This document shows positions 1 through 13,608 of a DNA stretch of 64,000 nt, piece after piece. Numbering within the stretch: position 1 is the first letter of the stretch; every line of letters begins with the position of its first letter. The position numbers and the translations under genes are program-made. The notes beneath the pieces were generated by a model. That model had not been told where the DNA came from and made no database searches. It saw nothing but the letters and a program-made list of their open reading frames with translations. The stretch comes from Venturia oleaginea (Eukaryota; Ascomycota; Dothideomycetes; Venturiales; Venturiaceae): NCBI GenBank assembly GCA_013176395.1, contig JABMLP010000024.1, positions 248,001 through 312,000 of the forward strand, read 5' to 3'.

Positions 1-2410
1 ATAGTGCTGTCTGATCTCGTCGTCTCTCATGACACTTGGTCGGCCACCTTTGCTACGACCACATACATCTTGATCTGTACTGATAGCGAGAACGGTCAAT
101 TATTAAATTGCGTGATTGGTGTGGGTCTAGTCTCGGGCTGCTCATCGAATCTGCAATGCAGACCTCCAGTGCCTCGCCACCAAATGGACGTTTTGTTCGA
201 CCTCGTGTGGGTTCTACTGCTGTTGCAAGGGTCAATTTCACTAGTAGTAGGGTAGCTGCCGGTGTCACTAAGAAGAATACTCCTAGTCAATGGTCTATTA
301 AAGGACTTGAGGAGGCAACGATGGTGCCGTTTCGTGGCAGTTTTGATGGGCAAGCTTGGGGGCATACTCGCGGCTCAACTTCCCGAGGTTAAAATTGTCC
401 GACTCGTCAGTGTGGCTAATGCTTTGGGAGGCGCAAGCTGACACAGCATATGGAAGCTCCCAAACATTCCAACCGCCTTCGGTTTGGACCACTTTGAAAA
501 CCAAGTCAGCTCCTAAACCATCACCTCTCGGCCTGCAAAGATGGCGCCCTCGACCAAAGAACTAGCCCCTCACCTTCAACAGTGAGTCTTGGTTTCTCTT
601 CTTCACACTGTGCCAAGTACGATTAGCGACAACGCATACATTGCCGGTTTCCTGGTGGAGATCCTCAGCTGACAAGACGAAGGGAAACATCAGATCGCAT
701 ACTCCCATCAGCCGCTGTTGCCATCCCTTCCTATCCATATTCCACACACCGCTGACCGAACACTCTCCCAAGACAGAAATTTTGCTCGCGGACCCATTGA
801 ATTTCTCAAAATATCCCGGATCGTGCAGAAGTCGCCTTCTTTGCGGGTGCGCTGCGTGAGGATATGCTAGGTAAGCAGACGATACTTTCTCAAAAGAGTA
901 TCTTCTGTTCACGGCCACGGTTGGTCCGTTCTCTTGCAGAGTTGATATTGAAAACCCCTGAACGTTGAGCAAGTCATCAGCGCTCGGACATGCAAAACCG
1001 GCTCTCCTCTAGCTACAGATCTACCGGAATCTAGCTGTTAGCAGATGCAGGCAATCGCACCAGAGCATCCGCGCCAATATCTCTAACATCCCAGTGATTC
1101 TACCGTTTCCCCACACAACCTCGTTATCCATTGGAACCCGCATCAGCACGGAAAGTTTAGCCATGTTTCGATCCGACCTCACCTAACAGCGAGAATATGG
1201 TAGCACTGCCTCAGTGCACGAGAAACATTTCAAACATGATTCGCGAACAACAATGTTTTGTTCTCCACCGCCGATCAAACATTGCTCCCGCCGCTTGTTC
1301 TGTCCAGTATGATGAAATGGCTGACTGACTGTTGCCAAGCTAGCCTTATGCCCAGCTGTTACTCAGGTGGCAGGGGTTCGTCTACACATGTCATTCCATC
1401 GACGAGCAAAAACGATTATCTAGGCTGCATTTTGACAACCAACTATCAAGAGTCAAGGTTGTTTCGCCCCAATCGCGAACATGCTACAAAGTATATCGAT
1501 GCCAGTCACGGACGAAACTTTTACACTGAGGTGAGCTTGAATATTTCTATGTTTTCAATCCTCGTTACCATTTGTAATCAAACTTGGTTCTGATGACGAT
1601 GCTTTTGTCATAGCTAAACGAGTCATGCTAGCTAACATGGGAAACTTTCATCGAGGTTGACTGTCTTCTCGCAATGTAATTTAACAAGTTGGAAAATAAC
1701 CAGCCGAAGCATATCCTCCAGCGCCCCCATTTCTCTAGGTTGCACGCTTGTGTCATTGACATACGAGACCCTCAATAGATACATACACCGTGTACCCTGA
1801 CGATCCCCTTAATTCCAGACGTATCCGAAGTACAGCCTAAGTACCAAGCCAAGTTTCCGACCACCTTGGTCCTTTGACATAATTCCTGTGATTACCAAGT
1901 GAGCTTATCCCGCACTACCGTACCAACCGCCACTCTTCAGTAACACACGAACCGACGGCTTTCCCGTATGGCTAGCAAAACCCTGCAGGGTAAGCGAGTA
2001 TCTGCAAGCTGGAGTGTTGGCATGGCAGGGTGGTCGAATTGATCATTAGGCTTAAGCCTCACTCCCGTAGCCGTGCGTTTCCTCTTTGTGGATCAGCACT
2101 GCGGGTTCACGGGTCTATTCTTGTCTTCATACAGCTCGGCTGGAAACTCTATCAAACAGGGGCTTGATGTCTTCATTGAGCTTGGTGGGATCAGTATACG
2201 AGGTTGTTGTTGATAAAGGTGGGCGATGTCCTTGATCGTCAGAGGTGTCCTATTCGTTGTGGTCGTTCATCTTTTTTTATTTAACCTTCATGATGCTGTT
2301 GCCATTCTCTTCATGATAGAATCGTTGATCTGCTCTTGTGGAAGACTTTTAACCTTCACCTTCTTCTATTTCCTATCACCTTGTGTACCTTTTCTCTTCT
2401 CTTTACCATC
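1..2410. other. Mostly non-coding stretch
   Basis: No recognisable protein is encoded here. The longest open frame lies on the minus strand (972 to 562). It can be joined through a plausible short intron to the minus frame ending at 298, giving a roughly 200-residue product with no family I recognise and no convincing ATG. It could be a relic or chance. The last 100 bases upstream of the P450 are pyrimidine-rich, as expected of a fungal promoter or 5' leader. Confidence 0.5.
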
Positions 2411-4544
2411 ATGGCTTTACTCAGCCTTGCCATTATCTTTGGGGTGCTCCTCGTCCTGGGGATTTGGAAAATAATTACAAGAAAGAGTCAAATACCTGCG
2501 GGCTTGAAGAAGCTTCCTGGACCTAAAGGTATGTTCATCTCTTATGGAAAGGATAAGTTCCATCCTAACACCACCTTCAGGATACCCCATCATTGGCTCA
2601 GTGCCCGACGTCCCTGATGAGCTCGGCTGGATCAAGTTCTCAGACTGGGGAAAAGAATTCGGTCCAATCTACCAATGCAACCTCGCCGGCACAAACCACG
2701 TCTGGATCTCCAGCGATCAGATCGCAAGGGACCTCCTTTCCAAGAAAGCAGCCATCTACTCTGACCGTCCACACATCCCAGCCTTACTCGACGACAACAG
2801 ATCGAGCGGCCAATACCTGCCCCTAATGAACAAAAATGAACACTGGACCCGCCAAAGGAAATTCGCAAACACAATCATGCGCGAATCGGAACGGAACCAG
2901 TTCCACCACTACCCGGAAATGGAATCGATCCGCCTCTGTGCCGAACTCATCAAGGACCCTTCGCAATACAATCACGCCCAGGAATCGTTCATCTCGCGCG
3001 TAACATGCCGTCTAGCATGGGGCCATAGCGAAGCGAGCGACGAACTCAAAGAACGCGCTCGCGAACTCCTAATCGGTGTATCCCCAACCGGATCCATAAT
3101 CAATAAACTCCCTTTCCTCATGTCCATACCAGACTGCCTCAGCCCAGCGAAAGCCTGGGAACGAAAACGCGCCCGCACCGAACGTCGATTCTTCGAAATC
3201 ATGCAGGGACAGGTCCGCGACGATATGTTTAAGCCCGATCCGACGAAAAAGGTATCCTGGATGTCCATGTTCCTCGCTAACAAGGACCGATTCAACTTCA
3301 GCCATGATATGGAAGGTGCTTATGCTGTTGGTATGCATGGAATCGCCGGCGCGTTGACGATCGCGGCGGTGATGCAGGGATTCTGTTTGGCCATGTGCCA
3401 TTATCCGCAGTACCTTGACCTTTTGCACGAGGAGCTCGATGCCGTTTGTGGAGATCGGATGCCTACTAATGCCGATAAACCGTGTTTACCCATGTTGCGG
3501 GCGATTATTAAGGAGACGATTCGGTGGAGACCGCCTGTTCCTACCGGTTAGTTTTTTCCCTACGTTTTTTTTTGGGAGGGAGGGTGGTGGTGATGAGTAT
3601 TTACTTACGTGTTTGCGGATAGGTATTCCTCATTTTTTGACTGCGGATGATGAGTATAATGGTTATCATATTCCTAAGGGAAGTGTTATCCATCCTCTTG
3701 AATGGTATGTCGTCAAAACCCTCTTCATCTCCATCACACCCGGGGCGTAAGCCTCTCCCGCATCCAACCATTAGCCTAGCGTCTCGCCGCTGACAATATA
3801 CCGCATCCATCCATTTCCACTCACCATCCCCACCAAACTCCCAAAAAATTAACAAAACCTTTCAGGGCAATCTCCCGCGACCCAGAAATCTACCCAGACC
3901 CTGAAACCTTCAACCCCCTGCGCTGGATTGACCCCTCCTTCCCAACCTTCAAAGGCCCACTGAACCAATACCCCTCCATAATAAACATGTCCCAATTCGG
4001 CTACGGCCGTCGAACATGCCAAGGCATGACCGTGACCGAAGCAGACCTAATCGCCGGCATCGGTTCCATAGCCTGGCTCTTCGATATCACGCAACACTCG
4101 CCCGAGGAAACGAGACGAAAGAGAGCTCGGAGCATAATGATGAATTTGAAGGCGACGATTTCGAATGAAGAATTGGTTACGGGGATGAGTGAGCATTCTG
4201 ACGATGATGAGGGGGAGGAGCAAGGGTTCGAGGGACCTAGTATTGGAGCTTTCCCTGCTCCCACTGCTGCGGACCGGATGGAGGTATTTGAGGAGGCAAG
4301 GAGGAGGGAGGTGGAGAGGAGGGAGAGGGAGGAGGCGGTGGATCCGACGCTGAGATTTTCGAAGCTGCTTATCGCTAAGCCGACACCGTTTAAGTTTCAC
4401 ATGAGTGTGCGTAGTGAGAAGCGGGCGGAGCTTGTTCACGAATTGTTCGCTGAGAAGGTTGCTGAGGGTGAGTTTCCGGAAGAGAAGACGTATTGGGGGG
4501 AGAAGAATGGGCAGCCTGAGGAGTTTGGGTGGGTAGCTACTTGA
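2411..4544 (+). CDS. Cytochrome P450 monooxygenase with acidic insertion
   Basis: A haem-thiolate monooxygenase, probably ER-anchored, substrate unknown. Four exons (2411-2528, 2581-3546, 3623-3704, 3866-4544) give 614 residues; all junctions have GT/AG and keep the frame. The ATG at 2411 opens a hydrophobic anchor (about residues 2-20), followed by the proline hinge LPGPKG. The K helix has KETIR (ExxR), and the haem loop FGYGRRTCQG places the ligand at Cys440. The overall style recalls O-methylsterigmatocystin oxidoreductase-like fungal P450s, but no toxin-cluster partner is adjacent and that name should not be taken as function. The family is usually 500-540 residues. The excess is an acidic, then Arg/Glu-rich segment at about 490-550, between the haem-binding helix and the final strand FSKLLIAKPTPF. 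Neighbours are non-coding on both sides. Confidence 0.92.
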
Positions 4545-7500
4545 ATTCCCCCCCTTTTTTCCTTTTCCTTTTAGGTCTCTTGGTTTGTTTGGGTCGGCGC
4601 GAGCTGGGCGGCGCGACTAATGACCTTTTCTTACTTTAATCTCTATATTCCCTTGCTCGTCTTATCATTTCCCTTTGGTTGGAATCTGGAAATTGGGGAG
4701 GGAAGGGCACCGAAAAAAAGGGCACACCACACTCATTGTCTTGTCGGCAGATACACATTTCCCCTTACGATATCCCATTACTTGCTGTCATTTGTTCTAT
4801 AATTTCTTAATCTCTACTTACACGGTTGCAAGGCTGGTCTCATGAGTACAATGGCATTATTGCCTCTCCATAGTACACTTATTACCTAGATCCTAGGTCA
4901 ATATCAATATCAAAAGTCTCAATATTCAACACATCTTGCACTCACTTCAAAAGAATCAATCACAATTCTTGATGAACAGTAATTGATCTTCATTTTTTCG
5001 TCCTCATAGAGGCACCCTCCCGGGAAGTGGATACAATGTACGCAGTCCATGAAGTCCCAGAAACAAACCCTGGTCTTGACGTCTTGGCAAGAGTAGATGG
5101 TGGGTCTCTCTCGCTTGATCTCTTGGTAAACCAAGACGGTTCAGTGTTATCCAGATCCTTGTTGTCGGCGTTTATTGACCATGACCCCAAGGCTGGCAAT
5201 GTGGGACTGTCTTCCATATTCGCTTAACCCACAACGTCATATCGTGAGACTCTGTATGTATCAACTCAATTGAGATGGTGCCTAATACTCAAGCATAGGA
5301 CCATGTTTTCAACTCTATGGGCTGCAGTCGGCACTCGCCTAGAGTCACAGCTGGTGTCGAAATGACATGTGGAGTGTCATGTCGTGAAATACGATCGGGC
5401 TTTGGTGATTCGAAACTCCGACAACCTCGCGGATCCTCGGGACAATCGAACAGCCTCGAAGATTCACAGCAGGGGAAAACGCTGGCAACCACGTGCTCAT
5501 CTGAAGATCATGGGGAAGGCGACCGGGTCGTCTGACTTCAGTCCTCGAGACGGATTTTAGCGGACGGTGTTGCGCAAGTTAATTTTGTGACACCGATGAC
5601 AGAACTGGAGGTCGTTGGGGATCCGGTAAGAATTGGAGGGGTCGTCTCCATTCTCACGAACGTGCACCAATCCTCGCTTAGCAAAAACGGCATCTCAAGT
5701 TCATCGACACCGATTGACTGCAGACAGGTTCAGAGAGTGTGTAGCGATGGAGCTGAAATGTTATAGGATAGTGGCGATGAAGGGATTGTATGGTGTGTAC
5801 TCGTACACGGCAGCAGCGTTGACAACGGTCAGGCGAGTTTTGTATGGAGCGCATCGCATAAGTGGGTTTCTGGTGGGTTGTATGCGCTGCGCTGCTCAAT
5901 GGCGAAAAAATGTCGGGCTGGAAAAGGTAAGTTTGGCGCTCAAGGCTGCGATGCTGTAGCTGGCGTCTTGTTGCTTATGTCAACTTGTCTGCACGAACGA
6001 ACGGCAAGGTTGTTTTCTTGATCTACAACACGAGAGAACTGAGGTGAGCAGGCTTTGGGGATACTTGGAAGAACTGGATACATCAGCCTGTTCTCAATGC
6101 ATAGTGATTAGAAAGGCTTGATATGGCCCTAGGCTGAAAGTTCTAATTGCTGTTGTTGTTGTTGGTGTACTATCTGGCATAACTAGTGAACCTTTCGGAA
6201 CTCGGCCTTCTGAAAGTTCCAAAGGCCCTGAGTTTGATGGTATGCGGAGAACGGGTGTTCCATCGAGATCCTGGGGCTCTGCGTTTGATATGGCTGAAAA
6301 AGTCTTCTATGGTACCTCCGTGGTACGGAATAAGGTTGAAGTTGAAGTCGAAGCTGGAAATCGGCCTTGCCTCCGTCGACGCGTCGAAATCGGACCGGCA
6401 AACAACTTCTCACGACTCTTCTTCACCTTTCTTTGCATCGTCCAAAGTCGTTGAGTATCGAGCTTCATTCTCTCTCTATCCAGTCAAACTAACACACTGT
6501 ACATCAGCACGCGTCTAGCTAGTCAGCATACGGCATACGTTACCTTGAGGGCAGAATTCGTCGAGAAACATGTCCATCTTAATCATCTACGCGACGAGAT
6601 GAGAGGCTTGCTGGGAATACGCTTATACCTACCTGTCTGATTCGAGATTTGGCGACCATAGCAGAGCACACAGAATCCATCGTTGAGTCCTCGGCCGAGA
6701 GGCTATGTCGCCTGAAGATGTCTCTGGGAGCAGGGAGCTGGTGAGTATGTTGTGGCAGAACAGGCTTCATCAACTAGTACCTAGGTAAGTTAGTTTTCGA
6801 CCATCAGGCGACCGTTGTGATGACGCTCGTGTACCGCCGCTAACTACAGACAGCTCATAGGTATTCCCTTTTCAAGACGGCCATCCCAGTTTCCGAAGGA
6901 GGTGTTCATCAATGTGTATTGTTGATCTACACGCGACAAAACACATGACCTAATAAGCGCCTCGGTCTTTATTCTTCATTGGACTGCCTAACAAGACCAT
7001 CGGAAATGCCCAAACCATAATTCAGTTCCTGACCTTCTCATTCCGTGGATACGAGAAGCTGGTAGACTCCAAAGTAATGGCGTCGAGTTTTCCCGTCCTT
7101 TTCTCGCTCCTGCCGAGTTCTGTACCACTAATTGTTACAACTCGCTTATGTTCCAATTAAAGGGTTCGCCATGTTCTACAAACCATCAGGGCTTGCAGAG
7201 TTCGTCGCGATAAAATCCCAGCCAATAGTGACACAAAGACAGCTCGCTGAACATGGGCCCCGTCGCTCTCTACTTAGACCGAAGGCTTCTCCCGAAGTTT
7301 CCATGGGTGTGCGCCTTGCTACTATATCGATAGATCAAATCTCATCAACAACAAGGTTCTCCTCTCCATACCCGGGTTTCTGACTCTCAACCTCTTCCAC
7401 TTCCACCGTGCCGTGACGGCAAAATACTCAATTGGTCAAGTCTGGAGTTTCTACCGTCCATGACCATGGCGCAAATGATCACGCTCTCTTTTCGTTGCGC

Positions 7501-7585
7501 TGACCAACTCCTCAGGTCTTCGTGGACATTTTCTTCATCTTTTTAGTCCCTTTGTTACCAGCCGGCGTTTGTAGCCACCAGCACG
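4545..7585. other. 3 kb intergenic stretch without recognisable gene
   Basis: All frames are short and unlike known proteins, with no consistent splice pattern. No tRNA B-box, tandem array or terminal inverted repeat stood out by eye. The final part (7400-7585) should contain the promoter of the sugar transporter. A minus-strand 75-codon ATG frame at 5217-4990 is the best open frame; I see no support for it. Confidence 0.5.
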
Positions 7586-9398
7586 ATGTCTGAAGCAGAG
7601 AAGAAGCTCCCGCAAGATTTCGGAGCTTCTGCTCACCATATCATCGAAGAAGTCAGGGAGGTTCAGAGTGCTACCTTGGCCGATGCGATACTCAAATGCA
7701 AGCCGAAACCGCTGTCTTCGCGGATGATCCATCTCTACTTCATCCTCCTGATCGCAACCTTCTGTTCTTGCATCAATGGATACGATGGCTCCGTTATGGG
7801 TGGTATCAACGGCCAGCTGCAGTATAGAGAGTACTTCCATTTCGATCCGGACAAAGGGACACCCGCAACTGGCATCGTCTACGCTATTTACACAATCGGA
7901 AATCTTGCTGGATCTTTTGCAGCAGGACCTGCCACGGACTTTCGGGGTGAGCTCTCTCACTTGTATCATCAATCAGGCAATTCGCTAACAACCCCAGGCC
8001 GCAGAATGGGCATGTTCATCGGCTCTCTGATAATCGTAATTGGTACCTGCATCCAAGCCACCTCGCAGAATCTGTCCCAATTCATGGGTGGTCGATTCAT
8101 CGTTGGATTCGGAGTGGCAATCACTAGCTCAGCTGGACCTGCATACGTATCGGAAATGGCACATCCTGCCTACCGTGGAGTTATGACGGGTGTCTACAAC
8201 TGTTTTTGGTTCATTGGTGGCATCCCAGGGGCTTTTGTACCAGCCGCTACTGAGCCTTTGGTTGGATCGAAAGCTTGGAGGATTCCGCTTTGGTGTCAGA
8301 TGATTTTTTCGTGCATCGTTCTACTCGGCGTATTCCTTCTGCCGGAGAGTCCTCGTTGGCTGGTTGCTCACGGTAGACACGATGATGCGCTCAGGGTGAT
8401 CGTAAGTGGAGACCCGCCGCATGAATGGGGCTTGAAGCTGATACAGAAGTAGACCAAGTACCACGGTGAAGGAGACAGTGACAACCCCATCGTCCAGCTA
8501 GAAATCAAGGAAATGCTCGAGGATATCTCTGTCACTGGCTCCGACAAGCGCTGGTGGGACTACAGAGAACTTTTCAACTCCAGGGAGACACGGTATCGGT
8601 CAATGTTAGTGATCGCAATGGCAATTTTTGGCCAGGTAGGTCGCAACGAAGTCCAGTCAATGCGCATTTCACTCACACCTGATTCAGTGGAGCGGCAACG
8701 GCCCCGTCAGTTACTACTACCCGCAAATGCTCAAAGGCGCCGGCGTCAACAGCCGAAGTAAACAACTCACATACAACGGCGCCCAAAACGTCATTTCTTT
8801 CGGGGGCGCCATCTTGGGCGCCATTTACACGGACAAGTGGGGCCGGAGGCCGCAATTGATGGTCAGTCTCTGTATTGTCATCGTCTTCTTCATCATCATC
8901 ACCGCCTTGAACGCAACCAACCTCGCCGAAAACCCAGATAAAACGCCTGGCGCGGGTAAGTTCATCGCCAAAAACGCACGGCAAGCCGAGGGTGTCATCG
9001 CCATGATATTCCTCTTTGGTTTGGTCTTCAGCGCGGGGTTTACACCTCTGCAGGCTCTCTATCCTGTTGAATGTTTGCGGTATGAGTCGCGCGCCAAAGG
9101 TATGGGCATGTATAATTTCTTCGTAAACATTGCAGGGTTTTATAACACATTTGTTACCGAGATTGCATTTTCGGGGGCGAGTTGGAGATACTATTTCTTG
9201 TTTATCTGTTGGGACGCGTTTGAGGTTGCTTTTATCTACTTTTTGTTTGTGGAGACGAAGGGGAGGACGTTGGAGGAGTTGACGGAGATTTTCAGGGCGA
9301 AGAAACCTGTTGCGACAAGTCTCAAGAAGACGGTGGTTGTAGTGCAGCCTGGAGAGGAAGTTGTGGCTATGGAGGATTTGAGAGTGGGGAAATCTTGA
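7586..9398 (+). CDS. MFS sugar transporter (lactose permease-like)
   Basis: A plasma-membrane proton-coupled sugar importer of the MFS sugar porter family, most like fungal lactose-permease or hexose transporters. Four exons: 7586-7946, 7998-8401, 8453-8635 and 8688-9398; the introns are 51-52 bp and each junction restores the family reading frame. After a cytosolic N-terminus of about 50 residues comes the first membrane helix with the GYDGSVMGG signature. Other family marks are PESPRWL before the central loop, DKWGRRPQL between helices 8 and 9, and FVETKGRTLEEL at the end of helix 12. The central loop KYHGEGD is typical of the lactose permease branch. Substrate cannot be read from the sequence. 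It lies 4 kb upstream of a secreted alpha-glucosidase, so uptake of released sugars is a reasonable but unproven role. Confidence 0.93.
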
Positions 9399-10684
9399 TG
9401 GTGTGTTTGGTGGGGATTGAGTGGGTATTGGATATTTGAAGGTATTTTGAAACGGGGAGAGCTTAGGGGTGGATATACTTATAATGGATTATGGTATTGG
9501 GGCATGATGTGATTCGCTGATCATCCATGATACATGTCTTGAGATACCTCCCTTGGCTATCGCGATACATGTCTTGAGGTACCATATCTTGGCTTGTCTT
9601 GGGACTGTATGCCTCCGAGATGCTTTGCTTCCAGCTCGTTCATGTCGTTGAGACAATCTAGCAAGTCGACTTTTGTGCACCTCGATTCTGTTAAGAAATA
9701 TCAAACACAAGAAACTTAGATTCTCTCGCACAAACAAGTTTACCACAAGTACATCCATAAATCTGCGATCTTCTCCTTCCATTTTGATGGGATAATTCTA
9801 GAGATCACGTGTACGGCAATCCTGATCAATTTCTCCTACCGTCCGAATCAAAACTTTCCATCGAACCACAACATCCATCCATCCCCGGGTGCGCTTGCTT
9901 TCTATCATCAATCTTGTGACAGGATAGCAGAGAATTGCCAGCACGTACTCAGCACGCCAACTCAGACCCCTTGGCCTGCTTGCAAACATGGTCTTGATCC
10001 TCAACAAGCCTGATGTGCACATCCAAAGGAGGCCAACGGCATGAATGGACGCAACTCAAAGCATCGACCGCGAACTTACTAAGGACAGTAGGTCTGATTA
10101 CCCAATGAACACGATCGCGCGACAAACAGAATATCTCTCAACCACTCGTCCCCGACGTTCCCCTGGCCGGGAGTCATTATGCCGGAAGATCTTGCAGAGC
10201 CTCAAACCATCGCCAGCGCTTTACCGCCGTAGTTGGCAAAGCTTAAATGGCTTGTATTGAGTCTTTCTGTTCATAAGCAAGCATGCGGCACGTCGTGTTT
10301 TCGAAAGCTGCTGTTAGGTTTCAGAACCGCGTCTGAAACACCACACAAACAACGCCTAACAAACCAGATCCCTCTCCTCATAGGCTGCTCGCCGACGACC
10401 ACTCGAAGACATTGACAATAATAGGCTCTTCAGTTTCAACTGCTAGCCAGCACCGTCTGCAATAGTGGGCTACTGTGGGTATTGTACCGTAGAGTCTCCA
10501 GAGATAATCATTGCTGCCGGCTGACACGGCATAATTGCTGCCACAGAAAGCCTGGCGCCTCTGACCCTTTTACAAGATGAACAATTTCTTAGATGCTTAC
10601 TCTGCGTCCTATGTCCTCTCTATACCGTCCAAGAACTTGCTCATGAGCATATTCTTACGACCGCCCTAGTGTTAACGAGACAGG
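9399..10684. other. Intergenic stretch, nothing recognised
   Basis: Short unrelated open frames only. It separates the sugar transporter from the amino-acid permease, which are transcribed in the same direction, so its right part must include the permease promoter. A GATACATGTCTTGAG motif occurs twice about 40 bp apart (near 9528 and 9563), too short to interpret. Confidence 0.5.
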
Positions 10685-12673
10685 ATGGTTCCTTCAACCC
10701 TTTTCCCTTTACCTTCGCCCAGAATTTCAGAAGCAGACTCGTCCTCGACGATCTCAGAGACTGGTTCTGAAGAGCCCCTGTTACGCTCCTTTTCGAGAGT
10801 GGAAAGTCGATTGACTTCTGTGCGATTTTTATCTATCGACACTTCGAGATACGAAAACACTTCTTTGCTGTCACCATATGGGAGGTCGGATCTCAGGACA
10901 CCACTTCTCACACCACTCCGGATCCCCAGAACACCATCTACTGAACTCAATACTATCCCCGAGGCTGCGACTGTCGGTCGTAACATCACCTCCACATCAG
11001 CATACTTCCTCATCATCTCGAGGGTGATAGGCTCCGGAATCTTCGCGACACCTGGAGTAATAGCACAATCAACAGGCAGCATTGGACTGGCGTTGCTATT
11101 ATGGTTTTTTGGCGCCGTGATCTCAGCGTGCGGCCTTGCGGTCTCACTCGAGCTTGGCTGCATGTTGCCGCGGTCGGGTGGTGAGAAGGTTTACCTCGAA
11201 TTTATCTTTGACCGCCCTCGATTCTTGGCTAGTACGGTTGTTGCCGTCCAGGCTATGCTGCTTGGCTTCACTGCATCGAATTGTATTGTAAGTAAAACTC
11301 CATAATCCGATGAATCAATTGGCGCCTCAAGTCTACCATGCTAACATAGCAGGAAGGTGTTCGGCAAATATATGCTTTTTGCTCTCTCCGTAGAGCCGTC
11401 AGACTTGGCTCAGCGCCTGACTGCCGCTAGCCTTATCATTGTTGTCACCATCATTCATGGCCGCTTTCTCAAAGGAGGCATTGCCATCCAAAATGCTCTT
11501 GGGTGGATCAAAATACTCGTCATTGCGTTCATGACTTTCGCAGGGCTCGGAGTCCTCGTCTTCAAACCATCTCGCGTCCTGGCGCATATGCATCACCGAC
11601 AACACCCTTTCTCGTGGAAGAATATCTGGGAAGGATCTGAATGGAATTTTGGCACACTCGCAACCTCTTTCTTCAAGGTGTCATATGCCTACTCTGGATA
11701 TGACAACGCCAATAACGTTCTGGACGAGGTTAAAGACCCGGTTCGAACTCTGAAGAAAGTCGCTCCTATTGCCATGATCACAATCTTCATCTTCTACCTC
11801 CTTCTCAACCTGGCTTACTTCGTAGTTATACCGTTGGAAGAAATCAAAGCCAGCGGCGAACTGATCGCCGCCCTTTTCTTCGAGCGTATTCTAGGTGAAG
11901 GCTTTGGGTCACGTCTCTTACCTATTCTTATTGCGCTATCGGCAGCCGGAAATGTCATGGTTACCACGTTCGCTCAAGCGCGAGTGAACCAGCAGATCGC
12001 GCGTCAAGGCTTTCTCCCATTTTCGAAGCATCTCTCATCCTCTGCGCCCTACGGGACGCCACTTGGTGGACTGCTCGTCCACCTCGTCCCGTCACTGCTG
12101 GTCATCCTTTTACCACCACAGGGCGCAGTCTATTCCTTCATACTAGAAGTAAAAGGGTATCCCGCTCAAATGACCACTCTCGCCATTGGCCTTGGGCTTC
12201 TCTGGCTACGTCGCAGGCGACCTGATCTTCGACGTCCCTTTAGAGTTTGGAAACCGGCTGTTTATTTGCCTGTTCTACTGGCTGCATCATTACTGTTGGC
12301 ACCATTCTTCCCGCCGGCGAAAGGAAAGAATGAGTTCGTGTTTTGGTATGGGACGTATGCGCTTATGGGGATCGGAAGCGTGCTACTTGCTGTGTTGCAT
12401 TGGTGGGTATGCATTAAAGTGCTGCCCTGGTGGGGTGGATATAAATATGAAGAAGAGATGGGAATGTTGAAAGATGGGACTGTTGTCAGTAGTCTAGTCA
12501 AGGTGCGCAAGTTGAGATATGAAGAAGTTGATGATGGCGATGACTTGAGTAACGTTGGGGATGAAGCCGTGGAAGAAAAGCCTGTTGATAAAGGCAAGAA
12601 AAGGGCAGACATCGGTCTTACCGTCGAAGAGATGGATGAGCTGGATACCGAAATGGGGATCAGTGTACAGTGA
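10685..12673 (+). CDS. Amino-acid permease, MUP1/LAT type
   Basis: A membrane amino-acid transporter of the APC superfamily, closest in style to fungal high-affinity methionine (MUP1-like) permeases. Two exons, 10685-11287 and 11357-12673, give 639 residues; the intron has GTAAGT and a CTAAC branch site and joins SNCI to VFGKYM within a membrane helix. A serine/threonine-rich cytosolic N-terminus of about 100 residues precedes the first helix, which carries the substrate-binding motif GSGIFATPG. About twelve hydrophobic segments follow. The C-terminal tail is charged and lysine/glutamate-rich, the usual place for ubiquitin-dependent endocytosis signals. The substrate is inferred from family resemblance only. 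Confidence 0.9.
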
Positions 12674-13608
12674 TGAAGGAGCTTGAGAAGAGGATGCTCC
12701 ATGACTTTACAATATTTGATTCTTGTAAATATACATGGTAAATAACAATGCGCAAATGCTTTGGCATCAGCCACCTCTCCACCACAAGTTTGGCTTGCCG
12801 AAATCAGCATTCACGTATTCTTCGTGCTGCATCTCGGACCGAGAAGAATTGCGTAGCCAACAAGCGGCGGTGCTTACTTTGGGACCTTCCTAAAAAGGGA
12901 AAGCTGCAACGGTTTTCCCCAGAGTTTCGACACCAACACCAACACCAACCTCCAACCTCCAACCTCCATCAAGGCATCGCGACCTCATCCATTCCTCAAC
13001 TGTCGGATCGCCAACGGTTTTCTGCTTATTCACACCACCCTTCCCTGGCAATTCGGAGGCGGGGAAAGCCTTGCACCTGTCTGCCCGTATCTGCAATGCA
13101 CACTTGATCGACGCCACCAGACGCCATCGTACGCCGCCATGGTCAAGTTTTTTCATCAACTGCCTGTCCTACCCCATCTATGGAATATCTCTTCACACAC
13201 TTACTTGGTAAGTCGTCTTTTCTCGACTCCATGTCACACGTCCAAGGGATCAAGAGATATTCGGGTGGTGTGAGCGCAAGCCGGAAGATCAACCAACTTC
13301 CAGATATGTTCCACAGCATGCTCGACAACCTGCATGCGTTAGAGCCGTTCCTCTCGCTGATCATTATCCGGTTGGAAACTTTGCGGGGTTCTTGAAGCTT
13401 TTGAAGCTTTCCCCACAATCTTGTGCTACCGCCTACTTGTGTAGCCTCTTTGTTTGTCTAGCAAATATATAAGCAAGAGCCTGTCCAGCTTCATTGACAT
13501 CGAATTGTACTATTCTGTTGAAACACTTTGCAATTGATAATCCCTCTTTCCATTTCCATTTCCGTCTTTGTTTTTGTTTTTGCACTTTGAGTGCGATTTT
13601 TCAGCTCA
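12674..13608. other. Intergenic and promoter region of GH31 gene
   Basis: No gene recognised. A short repetitive patch (CAACACCAAC and CAACCTCCAAC units) lies near 12930-12970, and an AAGCTTTTGAAGCTTT direct repeat near 13393. The right end holds the alpha-glucosidase promoter. Confidence 0.5.
13466..13472 (+). promoter_or_regulatory. TATA box of the GH31 gene
   Basis: TATATAA lies 137 bp upstream of the alpha-glucosidase ATG and is followed by a CT- and T-rich leader (13540-13605), the usual arrangement of a strongly expressed fungal secreted-enzyme gene. I did not find a convincing AmyR-type paired CGG site. Confidence 0.5.

Noticed and set aside
562..972. 136-codon minus ORF near the window start
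   Set aside because: No ATG start, no recognisable family and only a weak possible intron to a second frame; kept only as a note in the intergenic entry.
2226..4544. Secondary-metabolite or mycotoxin cluster around the P450
   Set aside because: No polyketide synthase, NRPS, terpene cyclase or cluster regulator is present; the P450 stands alone.
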